In this document: one piece after another, positions 36,721-49,450 of the stretch
Position numbering within the stretch: the first letter of the stretch is position 1
How the letters are laid out: the number at the start of each line of letters is the position of its first letter
NCBI GenBank assembly: GCA_000442125.1
Contig: KE546975.1
Span: 1,612,001 to 1,676,000, forward strand
DNA from: Opeltia flavorubescens
Taxonomy: Eukaryota; Ascomycota; Lecanoromycetes; Teloschistales; Teloschistaceae
Direction: 5' to 3'
DNA: 64,000 bases
Notes under the pieces: model-generated
The model's database searches: none
What the model was told of the DNA's origin: nothing
What the model saw: only the letters and a program-made list of their open reading frames with translations
Position numbers and translations under genes: made by a program

Positions 36721-39289
36721 TAAAACCCGATCGCTAGGTTTTATAGATTTAATCTTAATATTCTATTAAAATATTTATTTTTTTTACTATCGTTTATCTA
36801 CTTTCTATTAAATTAATTATAATTTATAACTATACTTCTAATAGCTATTAATAGCTAATATATTAGTATTCTTCTTCGGTTTTTAAATACTCGATAATTT
36901 CTTTCTAGTATATTATTAATAGTTTTTTATTATTTAAATATATATTAACCTATATAGAATTCAATCTAATATTAATATATTTTAATCCTTTTATATTTTA
37001 GTTTATTAATCTTATTCTAATAAATATTATTAATTTTTTTATTTTATACTTTTTCTTTAAATTAGATTTTATTAAAATATTAAATTTTTTATATAGATTT
37101 ATATTATAAGTAATAGATTTTTTATCGTTTATTATAAAAGAGTCTAGAAGCTGATTTTAAAGAGTCTAATTAATTAAATATTTATTTATTCTAAATAAAT
37201 AAAGTTTACTAAAATAACTACTTTTATTATTAATTCTTTGATTTTTATAAACTATTTTTAATTTTTTAAAGTTTAAATTTAAAATTTAATAAATATACTT
37301 TTATATTTAAATCGGGTAAATTTATTATTATAATATACTAACATTTTAAAACGCTTATATATTATAATTTCGGCCTTCTATTAAATAGATAAAAATTTAA
37401 TAATAGTTTACTTATTATAAAAAGCAGTTTATAAAAACTAAAAGCTATATTTAAAAATTTCTATTTAAAAAACGACTATATTAGAGTCTAGAAAAATTTT
37501 TAATATTAATTTTTAAAGTAGCTTTTAATTAAGAGTTATTTATATTAATATTATATAATAGTATATTATTTTAATTAAAAATCTTTTCTAATAATATTAA
37601 CGAGTTGGTTTTTTATTAAAGATTTAAAAAAATAAATATTTAAAGTTTATTTAATAAAATATAAAAATATTAATTCGCGAATTAATTAATAGGTTTTTTA
37701 GATTACAATATTTATATTAAATATAAATTTTTTATTTAGCGTATTAATAATTAAAAGGGTAGTATATATTTTATATTAGCTTATTTACTATTAATAAATC
37801 TCACGCGAATATACTAGTCTAATAATTCTAAATAGATATTTCCGCTTAAACTAGAGTTTAAAATATTTTTAGCTATATAATTATTTTATTTTATATATCT
37901 AGTAATAGCGTTATATTATTTTATTAGTAAAGTCCCGCTTTTATACTATTCTATTATATTTTTAGCGTATTTAGTTTATATTATTATTTATAGTTACTAT
38001 TATTATTAATTTATAAAATAAATATTATATTTTACTAGAGCTAAAACTACAATTTCTTATTTTTTTCTATATTTACCTTAATAATACTAGTAATATTCTA
38101 TTTAATAAATAATTTAATCTTTATTTTTTAATTTAATATCTTTATTAAATAAAAGTATAAATACTACTCGAATATTAACTAATAGCCTCCTTTTATTATC
38201 TATCGCGAAAACGCGCGCGGACTTTTTAATTATACAATCTACCCTTTATAAATAATAAATAATTATTAAAATTTTTTATAAAATAATATTCAAATAAAAT
38301 TATATTATTTAAATAAAATCCGTTTTTTATTAATAGTATTCGCTAATAATAAAAGAATTATTTTATATAAAAGTCTTCTATATATTTATAAATATAAGCC
38401 GTTATATATCTAGCTCGGAAACGATTATAACTTACTTAGGGAACTATTTAGAATTTTATAATAGAAATAATCGGGCTAAACTATATTTTATTAAAAGTAT
38501 AAAAGTTCTAGCTACTCGAATAACGAATTTTAGTAAGTCTCGCGCAGCTAGCTAGCTAGAATTATCCTATCCTAAATTACTAATAGTACTTAAAAGCTTA
38601 GTGTATATAAATTACTAGAGTTTATCCCTAGATTTAGTACTATAATCTAAGATAGAATATAATCGACTATTTATCTAAAAAATACTAGCTTTAATAATTA
38701 GGTTTCCTATATATTAGCTAATAAGCTATTTTATATATATATAGCAGCGGTTATTTTATAAATTAGTTAATTTATTAATCTTTAAATATATTAAAAATTA
38801 ATCTCTATTTTAGTTATAAGCCCGCGAATAGCGGCTATAATAAAAAAATTAAACTATAATAAGTTCCAGCGTTTTTATAAATAAAAGGAATTAGCTAATC
38901 TAATATTATTATAGAAAATATAATTAATTTAAATATAAATAGTTTATAAATTTAATATAATAACTTCCGCCCGGAATTAAAATAAATTTATTATTTATTT
39001 AAATATAAGATAATACTAATAAAAAAAAATTAAAGTAGATATAGCCGGTAAATTTTTTAATATAATTATTAAAGATTTTATTACTAGAAATACTATAAAT
39101 TCTATTATAATTATATATAAAATATTTACTCTTTATTTCTTTTAATAGGTAGGTATATTTTATAGAGTTTTATTTAATTAAATATATCTATATTAATAAT
39201 TTTTTAAAATAGATATATTAATATTTAATAATACTTTTTAATTATATTTAAATTACCCTTTAATAAAAACCGATAGTTAAAGTTTATTA
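36721..39289. mobile_element. 2.6-kb repeat element, copy B
   Basis: Same family and orientation as copy A, strongly diverged. Left end TAAAACCCGATCGCTAGGTT... (36,721-36,744); right end, around CCGATAGTTAAAG (39,261-39,289), is a degenerate inverted version. Shared internal blocks include CGGTTATTTTATAAATTAGT (about 38.75 kb), TTAATCTCTATTTTAGTTAT, and TAGCGGCTATAATAAAA. It keeps somewhat more G+C patches than copy A, for example GAAAACGCGCGCGGAC at about 38.2 kb. No open frame remains. Confidence 0.55.
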
Positions 39290-42200
39290 CTTAAATTAAA
39301 ATAGATTAATAAATTATAAATAATATTATTTTATTATTTAATAAATTATCTATTTAATAATAAAATTTTTTTTTAAAATAACGCTCGATTATTAGGCGTT
39401 ATTTTTAATTAAAATCTTAATTATTAAAAAGTAGCTCGATAGTATACCTATATTATAATACTTTAAATCTTCTATAAATAAAGCTATAATTTAGAGTTTT
39501 TATAGAAATATAATAAATATAAGTAGACTAGACCCTTTATATTTAAATTCGTTCTTTTATTAATATTTAATATTTATATTTCCCTTTAGCTTCGATTTTA
39601 TTTCTATTTTTAAATTTAATATTTATATTTTTTATTATATTTTTTTATTTTTTCTTTTTAATTACTCTTTATTTTAAATAAAGTAGTTTTCCTATAATAG
39701 AAATTAGCGGTATTATACGGTCTAGTATAGAAAAAGTTAATATTTTTAAATATAAAAATTTTATAAATTTTAAAAATATTATAATTATATAATATTTTTA
39801 AAACCGGCGACTTTAATTAAAAAAATTTAGAAAACTTTCGAATTATTATTTTATAAAATAAAACTAATTATTAAATTTTATTATAATATCGCTAAATAAA
39901 TTCTTATAAAAAATATTATAAACGGTTTATAATAGTAAAAAATTCGTTAGTAATATTTACCGTATTAGAAAACTAACCTATTTATTAACGGCTAAGATAG
40001 TTAAAGGTTTAAGTTTAGAATTTAATTTAAGCGGGATAGATATAAATAAACTAGAGAAACTTTTTAAATTTAAAAAGTCTATAGAGTTTAAATATATTAA
40101 CGGCCCGAATTAAAATAAAAACTTCTTAAAAAAGGCCTCTAAAATAAAAAAATTTAAAATTTTTAATTTTATATAAATATTCGAAAAAATAGAAGTTAAT
40201 AAACGTTTAATAGTATAAATTACTTCTAGCTTTATTAATATTTTATAGATATAATTCTAGCCTTTTTAATAATATTAGCTAGTTTAATAAAAATTAGGAA
40301 TATCGTTAATAAGATAGATAATATATACTATTTAGGTAACTATTTTATATTTATTTATTATCTCGTACTTTACTAAAAAAAAATAGATCTAAATACTATA
40401 TTTAAAAACCTTAGACAAATAGAAAAATTTAGCCTAATAAAAAAACCAGAGCTAGCTATTATTAAAATTCTATAAATAAAATAGCTATAAGCTATTTATA
40501 AATAATCGGGCTATTATTTATTTATTATTCTAGGAGGTAAATAGCCTTTAAAAAGTTTTAGAACCGTTAAACTCGTAATTCAGAAAAAATCTAAAAAATA
40601 TAAATATTTTAATACTTTTAAAACCGAATTTATAAACTATATAAAAAAATATTATAAAGGTATAAAGGGAAAAAATAGCTAAAAAATTATAATCGGCCAG
40701 GCTTCTTTATATATAAATAATCTTTAATATTTCTATAATAATCTATATAATTAGTAAATATTTATAGTAAATATTATATTTTTAGTAAATAAAAAAGTAG
40801 ATTAGTAATTATTATTATATTTATTATTGTAGTAATTATATATAAGGCTAAAATAAACTTTAAATAAATAATAATTTTAATTATTAATAGTAACTTATTT
40901 TATTTTTTTTATTTATACGCCCTTTTTATTTATAATTATCTAATTATAACTTCGCTTTTTATATATTTAGAGTAAGCTATAAAGGAATTTTTCGAATATT
41001 TATAGGGCTTAATTAAATAATCTACTTTTATAAATATTAAAAATCGTAATAATTTATTAAAATTATAAAACTAAGGAATTCTAAATAAATACTGATTATA
41101 AATTATTCGAAAAAGCTTTTAATTCGACGAAGAATAATAGATATAAAAGAAAAAAAAAAGAAATATACTTTTTTTATACTAGAACTTTTTTTTTATATTA
41201 TTAGACGAGTTTCGATCGGATTTTTATTTAAAATAAAATAGGATATTTAATAATTTTAAAAAGGAGAAAATACTCGACTTTATTATTATAAATATTAGAA
41301 AAATAGTTTATATTTAAAAAAAATATAAATTTAGTAAAATAGATATTTATAATATTATTATTTAGAATTTAGTAAAAGAATTTAGCCGCGGTTTAAATCC
41401 CGAATTTATATCTTTTAATATAATAGGTAAAATTTTTTATAACTTTATTAGTAAGTTTTATTTTTATTTCTATTTATTCTTACTTTTTTATTATACGCGT
41501 TTATATTATTTTATCAGCGTTTAAAAGCGACGATAAAGAGAATTAAATTAAAATAATAATAGGCTAAAAATATACTTTTAATATAAGCCCCTAAGATTTT
41601 CTAATATTAGTTGCTATTAGAAATATAAATATTTATTAGACTCGTTCTAAAATTAAATATATTTTTTATACCGAATTTAAATATTTTATATATATTAAAA
41701 AATATTAGAAAAGCGATAGAAAAGGCTAGTTATTATACTTTAGACTATTTACGCCTACTAAGCTAGTCGATAACTATAGAGGTAGCCGAGAAAAAAAGCG
41801 CTAGCTATTTCTCGCTAGATATATTCCGTTTACTAGTTTAATATAGAGCTATAATAAAAATAAAAAAACGGAGGCGGCGCCTAGAAAATTAATCCTACTT
41901 ACTAATATTATAAAGGGTTACCGCGGTTTTAAAAAAAACTAATCTTTATCTATTAAATTAGTTTTATTTATCAAACTAATTAAAAAATACAGCGATTAAA
42001 ACGCGAGCTAGCTATTATTTATTTGATTAATCCTATTTATAGACTTTATTAAACGCTATAATAATTAAAATAAATACTAGATACTACTTAAAAAGCTGAT
42101 TTTTTTTATTAAGCTAGTAGACTATTATAGCGATAAGAAGAAAAATTAGTCTATATTAATAGTACTTTTTTAAGCTACCAGCCTAAAATAATTAGAATAT

Positions 42201-43937
42201 AAAAGAGAAGAACTTTATTTAAATTCTTTAGACTAGCTTATAAAACGATTTCTAGCGGGTAATTCGGAAGAAAACCCTTAAATAGATAGCCTAAAATATA
42301 GGCCTATTCTTAAATTAAAGGTTTACGATATATATAGTACTTTTTTATATAAAAGTATTTAAAATTAGCTAGATAGTACTATAAATTTAATAGTAAATAT
42401 ATAAATAAATAATATCGATTAAACGTCGTTTATAGTAAATTAAAATACGGATAAAACGAATCGGCTTTAATAATTAATATATAAAAGATAGTAATTTTTT
42501 TTCAAAGAATCCGCGCCTATTTTTTACTTATTAATAACGCCTTTAATATTATATTCGGTAGCGCGAGATACTAACCTATTAAAATAGATATAATTTCTAG
42601 ATCTAGAACCTTTTTTTAATATAAAGGAGCGAAAAAAATTTAATAAATAATAAAAATACTAGTAATATTATTATAGTTTTTTAGAAGTAGTAGTCTAATA
42701 ATATATTTCGAATACTACTACTTTAAAAAAATCGGAACTCGATAATAAAAATAAAATAGCCTTTAATTAATTAAATATACTAAATTTAGTATAAAATATT
42801 ATTTAACTAGCGATCGATTTATTTTCTTAAAATAAATATATATTTTCTTTTTTAGTATTTAATAAATTATAGATAAAAACTATAAAATTATTATAAAAAA
42901 ATAATTATATCGATAAAAATAATAGTTTATAATATAGTAAAAATAGTCTAATAGTAGATAGATATAATATCGTAGAATTTAAAATATATTTTTTATACTT
43001 TTATATTATTAAAAATATACTTTATTTTTTTTATACTAGTCCTTTATATATTCTTTTACTATTTCTATTATTAATATCTCGCGATTCTATTTATTCGTAC
43101 TTTAAAATTATATATTTTATTAATTATTATTTAAAAGGAATCGGCGATATTAATAATTTTATTTATCCGCTATTTTAATAAAAATAATTTTTTATTTATT
43201 TTTAGTATTATTCGATTTATTAAACTATTAAATATTAAAAAGCTCTTTATTAGTACTCGTTTTTTTATTTTACTATATATCGCGACTTTTAATTATCCGT
43301 TAGTATTTTATAAAGATTTCGATAGCTATTATAAATTTACCTCGAATATTTTTTTTTTTTTTACTTTTTTTATCTAATTTTTTTCTCTATTTTTTTTTTT
43401 TTAGTTTATTCTACTTCGCGTCTGTTTAATTAGCTGCCGCCTGATAAATTCTTATTAATAGATATTTTATACTATTTACTGCTGTATAAATAATTATTAT
43501 ATATTTATATAAGCTACCTTTTTATTTAAATATTTATAGAAAACCAACCGACCGTTTAATATAAGTTTATCGATTTTTTTTAATTTATTTAAATTGAAAT
43601 TATATATTTTAAATAGTATTCGAATTTACTATCTGATTAATCTAATCTAAAGCTTTCTTGCTGGCCTTATTTAAAATTTATTCGAGCTTTTTATATAGTT
43701 TTTATAGGGCTATTAGCTATTAAATAATAAAATTTAATAGTATATATACCGATTATAATTTCCTCGATTAAATATTATAAAAAAACGAGGATAGTAAATT
43801 AAAATTAAAAAGTTAAGAGATCTAAATTATATACGCGTAAATATAAAAACCTTTCGCGCTAATTATAGGGCCGAAAATTCAGCTCGATATAAATAAAGCT
43901 AGAGGTAAACCCTAACGGTCGGGAATTAATTCTTCCC

Positions 43938-43964
43938 TTTTTTTTTTTTTTTTTTTTTTTTTTT
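43938..43964. repeat. Pure (T)27 run
   Basis: Twenty-seven consecutive T, preceded by GGAATTAATTCTTCCC. Read on the minus strand it is a poly(A) tract, so it could be the 3' tail of a LINE-type insertion lying to the right on the minus strand. Plain slippage expansion is the alternative. Confidence 0.6.
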
Positions 43965-46900
43965 CTTTTTAGATTTATTTTAATATTAAAAGTAGGATTT
44001 AAATATAATCGATATAATATTTATTTTTAGTAATTTTAATATCTTTTATACTATATCTAATATTTCTAAAGCTATATAGATATAAAATTACCTTTAGCTA
44101 ATTAAATATTGAATAAGCTAATTTAGTTTAAACGTAGAAGTATATTAATAAAATATTTTTCTTTATATTAAATATAATTCGTAGATTATATTAATCGATA
44201 ATTTAAATAAAAGAAATAGTTTTAAAGGCGATTTAAATAAAAGATTAATAGAATATTATAATAAATTTTTTATAGAATTATATTACGGATTAATTTAAAG
44301 CTAAAGGGTTAGATAAATAAAACCCTTTCGTTAGTAATTTTTTAGTACATTTTTTTAATTTTAGTTCCGTTTTTTTTAAATAAATAATTTTACTAATTAT
44401 ATAGCTGGAATTTATTAAAAGAAAATTATATCGCGTGCTATAAATAGTAGAAGATATTAAAACCGTATACGGCTATTATAATAATATAATAGACTAATAG
44501 TTAAATAATTATAAATAAAAGAATAAAATAAAAAATCTTATTATAGTATATTTTATATATTATCGGATTCTGATTTTATAATAGATATAATAGGTTAGAG
44601 ATAAAAATAAACCAGTTAAATCGCTATTTTATCTAATAGTTTCTCGTATTAGATTAATATATTTATATCTATAAAGGGTAGCTTTAACTATATATTCTAT
44701 TTATTATAATAGTAGTAGTATAATATTTATTTCTAAAATAATTTCGTTTTAACTATTTATATATTTTTTTAAACGCGCCTAATTTTAAAACTATCTATTA
44801 ATATAATATAAAAAAGATAGAGGGATAAAATAAATAATAGTAAATCTATAACTATAATAATATAAATTCTAATACTCGTTATTATATACTATTTTTATTA
44901 TTTTATCCTTTCTTTATAATTATATCCTATCTTTATTATTTTATTTCTTTTTAACGGGTATTAATAATTTTATATATATATCGGCTATATTAGTTATATT
45001 TATTATTTATTATTTATAATTTATTATAGCTACGTTCCGATTATTAATAAATTCTATTAAAACGGTTTCTTTTTATATTTTTTTTCCTTTTTTTTCGGTA
45101 TTTTTTCTAACGGAGTTATATTTAGCTAGTAATTTTAGTAGCGTTTTTTTATTTTTACGCTCCGTTTTTTTTTTAATTTCTAGTAGTTTAAAGAGTTAAT
45201 AATAGTATATAAAATTAATAATTACTTTGAAAGCGCGGTCGATAATTTTTCTATATATTAAAATTATATTGTTAATCGTTTATAAAAGAACTTTTAATAA
45301 TTTATATAGATAATTTTTAAAATTATTTACTGGTTAATTATAACCTTCGAATTAAAAAATAAAAGCGGAAAAAAAAATTAATATTTATAAAGTACTTTTA
45401 TATTATTTAAATAAGAAGATTAATATACTAATTCCTAATATTATATAGATATTATAAATTTTACAGCCGTTATTTAACCGGTTATTTAATTTTTTCCGAG
45501 CCCTTTTAATTCGCGTATCTATTTTTTTATTTATTAAACGACCGTTAATAAATAGGAAACCTTTTTATTTATATAGATATATATTTATATAGAGCGTTTT
45601 TATATTTTTTTCTAGTATAATTATTAATTTTAATCTTTTAATTTTTTAATTTATAAGGTTATTTTTATTTTTAAATTCGATTTAAAAATCTAGGTAAATT
45701 TTATATAAATCTATAATATATATAAAATATATAAAACGCGCGTTAAATACCTCGATCGATATTCTCGCCTTTTATTAAAAAGTAGCGAAAAACTTATTAA
45801 TACTCGTTAATTAGGATTTTAAAAGCGAAGGCGGTAATATATTTATATCAACTTCTACTATATTTTATATAATATTAACGTTTTCTAGCGTTTAACGGAT
45901 ACTATTAATTTAATTAATTATCTATTTAACTCTTTTTTTATCTATATATTTATACTAATTTTTAATTATTTTATTTATTATAATATTTAAAGCGGTTGTA
46001 ATAGATTTTTTTTTAAAGGCGATTTTCTTATTAACTACGCCCTTAATATATTGCTATTTATAAAGTTTTACTATTTTATACTATTCCTCCGCTATTATTA
46101 TAAATATTTTTATATTACTTTTACTTTAATATTAAACTATATTTATTTTTTTTATTTTTTTAATAAAATTAAGGTATTATTATTTTTAAAACTAGCTAAA
46201 AGCTTTTAAATACTCGTTTATATTACTATTATTTATAGTTTTTTTTAAGCCCTTTTTAATATTTTTATCTTTATTTTTTTTAATTTTTTAGAACTTTTTT
46301 TTAACGCTCCTTTATCTATTTTCTTTAATATTCCGGGTCTTTTTTTTAACGTCGAGCGATAGATTTATAATTATCGTCTAGAATTAGAGTAATTATACGA
46401 GTTTTTTTTTATTAAACTTTTTAGTATTAACGCGACCTTTTAATTAATAGTTATTTCTTTTATCCGATTCTACTTTTAATACTATTTTACTATTATATAA
46501 ACTAGTATTTATAGATTATTAATTTAATTTATATATTATTTAGGATAATTTATAATTATCCTTGTACCTTTAAACGCTCGAAAAAGTTATTTCTATTTAA
46601 TTCGGGTATTATAATAATATTATTAATTAAAATATTAATTCTTTTATATATTTTATTAAAAATCTAATTTAATCGATTTTTATTTTTTTAAACTGGCTAT
46701 TAATAAAATCGAAGAGCCTATATATAATCGTTTCTAAATATAATTAAAAATTAATAATATATTAATTTTTATTTTAAAGAGACCTTTTATTATAAAAACT
46801 ATTATAAACGATTTAATATTTTATATTAAATATTATATTTTTATAATAAACTGTATTTTTAATTTGTATTATACTTATTATCGATATTATTATAGTCGAA

Positions 46901-48957
46901 AAACTATTAGAAGATAAAAAAATAATAAATAAAGCCGAATATTAAAATAATCGGAATTTATAGAGTAAAAATATTTAATAATATTTAGAGATTTTAGTAT
47001 AGTAATTTTCCTAATCTAATTAAATTCTATTATTTAGAGCTGGTTAAGTTTTAAAAAAAAAAAAAAGCCGCCGGTTAATACTCTAATATATATTATTTAT
47101 AGTTATTTTTTTTAAAAATATAAACGGTATTTTAAATAAATTATTCTAATATAATTTAATTATATATTTTATTAATTTTATTAAGAGGATATAGTATTTA
47201 TATATCGAATACCCGTATTATATATATTTTTATTTTTTTTTTATACGTTTTTATTTTATTTTATATTATAAATTATAGTTTATATTTTTTAGAATTTTTT
47301 TTATTTATTTTTTTTTAAAATTTTAATTAAAGTAAATATACTTTTAATTTAAAAACTTTAATAAAAATTATTTATAATTTTATTCGTTTTTTTTAATAAA
47401 TTAAAAATTAATAAATATTAAGAATATATAATAAAAAACTAATTTTTAATAGCGAATAATTTTTAATTATAGATTTAAAAATATTATAATTTATTAAAAT
47501 TCTTCTTCTAATATATTTTATTTTATTAGTTATTATATTTTAATTCGATTCTAATATATAATAATTTTAATTCTATTATCGATTTTTATATTAAATTATA
47601 TTATTTAATACCGACTAACTATATTTTCGTATTTAAAAAAAAGGTAATAATTTTTTATTATAGATTTTATAATATTCTATTATTAAAATTTTAATTAAAG
47701 TATTTTTATTATAAATTAAAATATATATTTATTAAAAATTTAATTTACTTTATTCTAATTTAAAATTTTATTTTAATTTTTAATAGATATTTAAATTGTA
47801 TTACTATTAGCCTTTTAAAATACGCGCTATTATTTTAAAAAATTCTATTTTTAGTAGTTTTAATTCCTAAATTAATTTAAAATCTAACTTTTTTAATATT
47901 AATCCGTTTATTTTTTATTTTTTATTAATATTCTATTATAAATTCCCTTTAAATTTATTTTAAAACTATAGGAATTATTATAACTAATCGTTTATAAAGG
48001 CGTTAGTATAAAAAGCCCGTAAGTATTATATACGGCTATATAATAAAGCTCTATTATTTACTTCTACTATTCTATATATCTATAGTTAATACTATAATAA
48101 AAATAAATAAAAAGAGTAAAAAATATTAGATCGAACGTTAACGCGTATATTTTAAAAAAGTCAGTTTTTTTTTTTAACGCTAATTTTTTACTAATATTTT
48201 AATCTAATTATAATTAACCTAATATTAAATTTAATCTAGATAAAATACTAGATAATAAAATATATCGAGTCCGTTAAAATAGTCGAAGAACTATATTAAA
48301 GGTTAAACGAGATTATTATTATTATTTATTAAATTAATATCTAAACAAATAAATATCTAATCTTTATATCCTAATTCTAGTTTAATAACTAACGTTTCTA
48401 CTAGTTTAAATCTTAATAAAAAAGAAAATAAATATAAATTATTAAAAGAATCGTTTTTTTTAAATAATAAGTATAAGGAAGAAAATATTAATAATAACGA
48501 TATTAATAAATATACGGGTACGTTTTATAGCCTTTATTAAATATTTATATTTTTTATATTTACTAATTAGAATAGATTTAAATAAGGATCCGGATTAGAT
48601 ATTTTTTTCGAGATTTTTTTCTAAATCGCCTTCGACCGAAGATTTTAATATTAATAAAACCGTACTTTTATTAAATAAAGACTCGGATATTAAAAAAATC
48701 TTATAATATAAATTTTAAATTTTTTTTTACGCGGTAGTATTTTATAATTAGAATATCGCTAAATAATAGATATAATAATCGAAATAAGCTTTTTTTAAAA
48801 ATATATATTAAACCTATAACGATAGTTATAATAAAGCCGGAAAATTTTATTTTTTTTTTTTATAGTTTATAGCGCCTAGAATAATATTATATTTATAGTA
48901 TTTACCGATTTTTAATAGAAATTAGCGCGATATAAAACGAATTAGTTTTATAATTTT

Positions 48958-48982
48958 ATAAAACTCGATTATTAGGCTTTAT
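48958..48982. repeat. Short palindrome related to the 2.6-kb element ends
   Basis: ATAAAACTCGATTATTAGGC... shares the 14-mer CTCGATTATTAGGC with 39,375-39,405 and the overall AAAAC...GTTTT form with the ends of copies A and B. Confidence 0.5.
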
Positions 48983-49214
48983 TTAGCTTATTAATATTAT
49001 TCTAGCTAGATTAATAAAAACGAAGTTTATATTTATAGTTTTTTTTTTTATTTTTAGTATAAAATCCCTGTAATTCGCTTTAATTAACTATATATTTATT
49101 AGATATTATATTCTTTTTTTTAATAATTATCTAAAATTAAGTATTTGAATATAATAAATTCGTATAATATTAAAGTAAATATAGATTTTTACGCTATTAA
49201 TAGGTTATTTATTT

Positions 49215-49450
49215 CTTTATTATTTATATTATTATTTAATATATCTCTTTTATTTTTTTTAAATTTCTAATTAATATTATTCTTTATATTACTATCTAAT
49301 ATATCTCTTTTATTCTCTTTTATTCTAGGATTATCGTTTTTTTCTATATTATTATTTAATATATTTTTTTTATTTTTTTTTATTCTATAATTATTCTTTT
49401 CTTCTTTATTATCCTTTAATACGTTTTTTTTATATTTTTTTAATCTTTAG
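49215..49450 (-). repeat. 60-bp tandem repeat, about four units (fossil coding repeat)
   Basis: Successive units align exactly at a 60-bp period around CTTTATTATTTATATT / TTTAATATATCTCTTTTATT. Sixty is divisible by three, so the array would encode a 20-residue repeat; on the minus strand it is Lys/Asn/Glu/Ile-rich. It looks like a low-complexity region of a former protein-coding gene inside the repeat block. Confidence 0.65.

Larger units (their letters stand above)
39290..49214. repeat. RIP-mutated repeat DNA, unassigned
   Basis: About 10 kb without genes. A palindrome of the same style as the ends of copies A and B (core CTCGATTATTAGGC) lies at 39,375-39,405. At about 39.8-40.7 kb, A-rich plus-strand sequence keeps short codon-like stretches; 41.5-42.4 kb keeps GC patches (for example GGAGGCGGCGCCTAG at about 41.87 kb). 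From about 43.97 kb the plus strand is T-rich, suggesting minus-strand coding origin. I cannot assign families. Confidence 0.45.
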
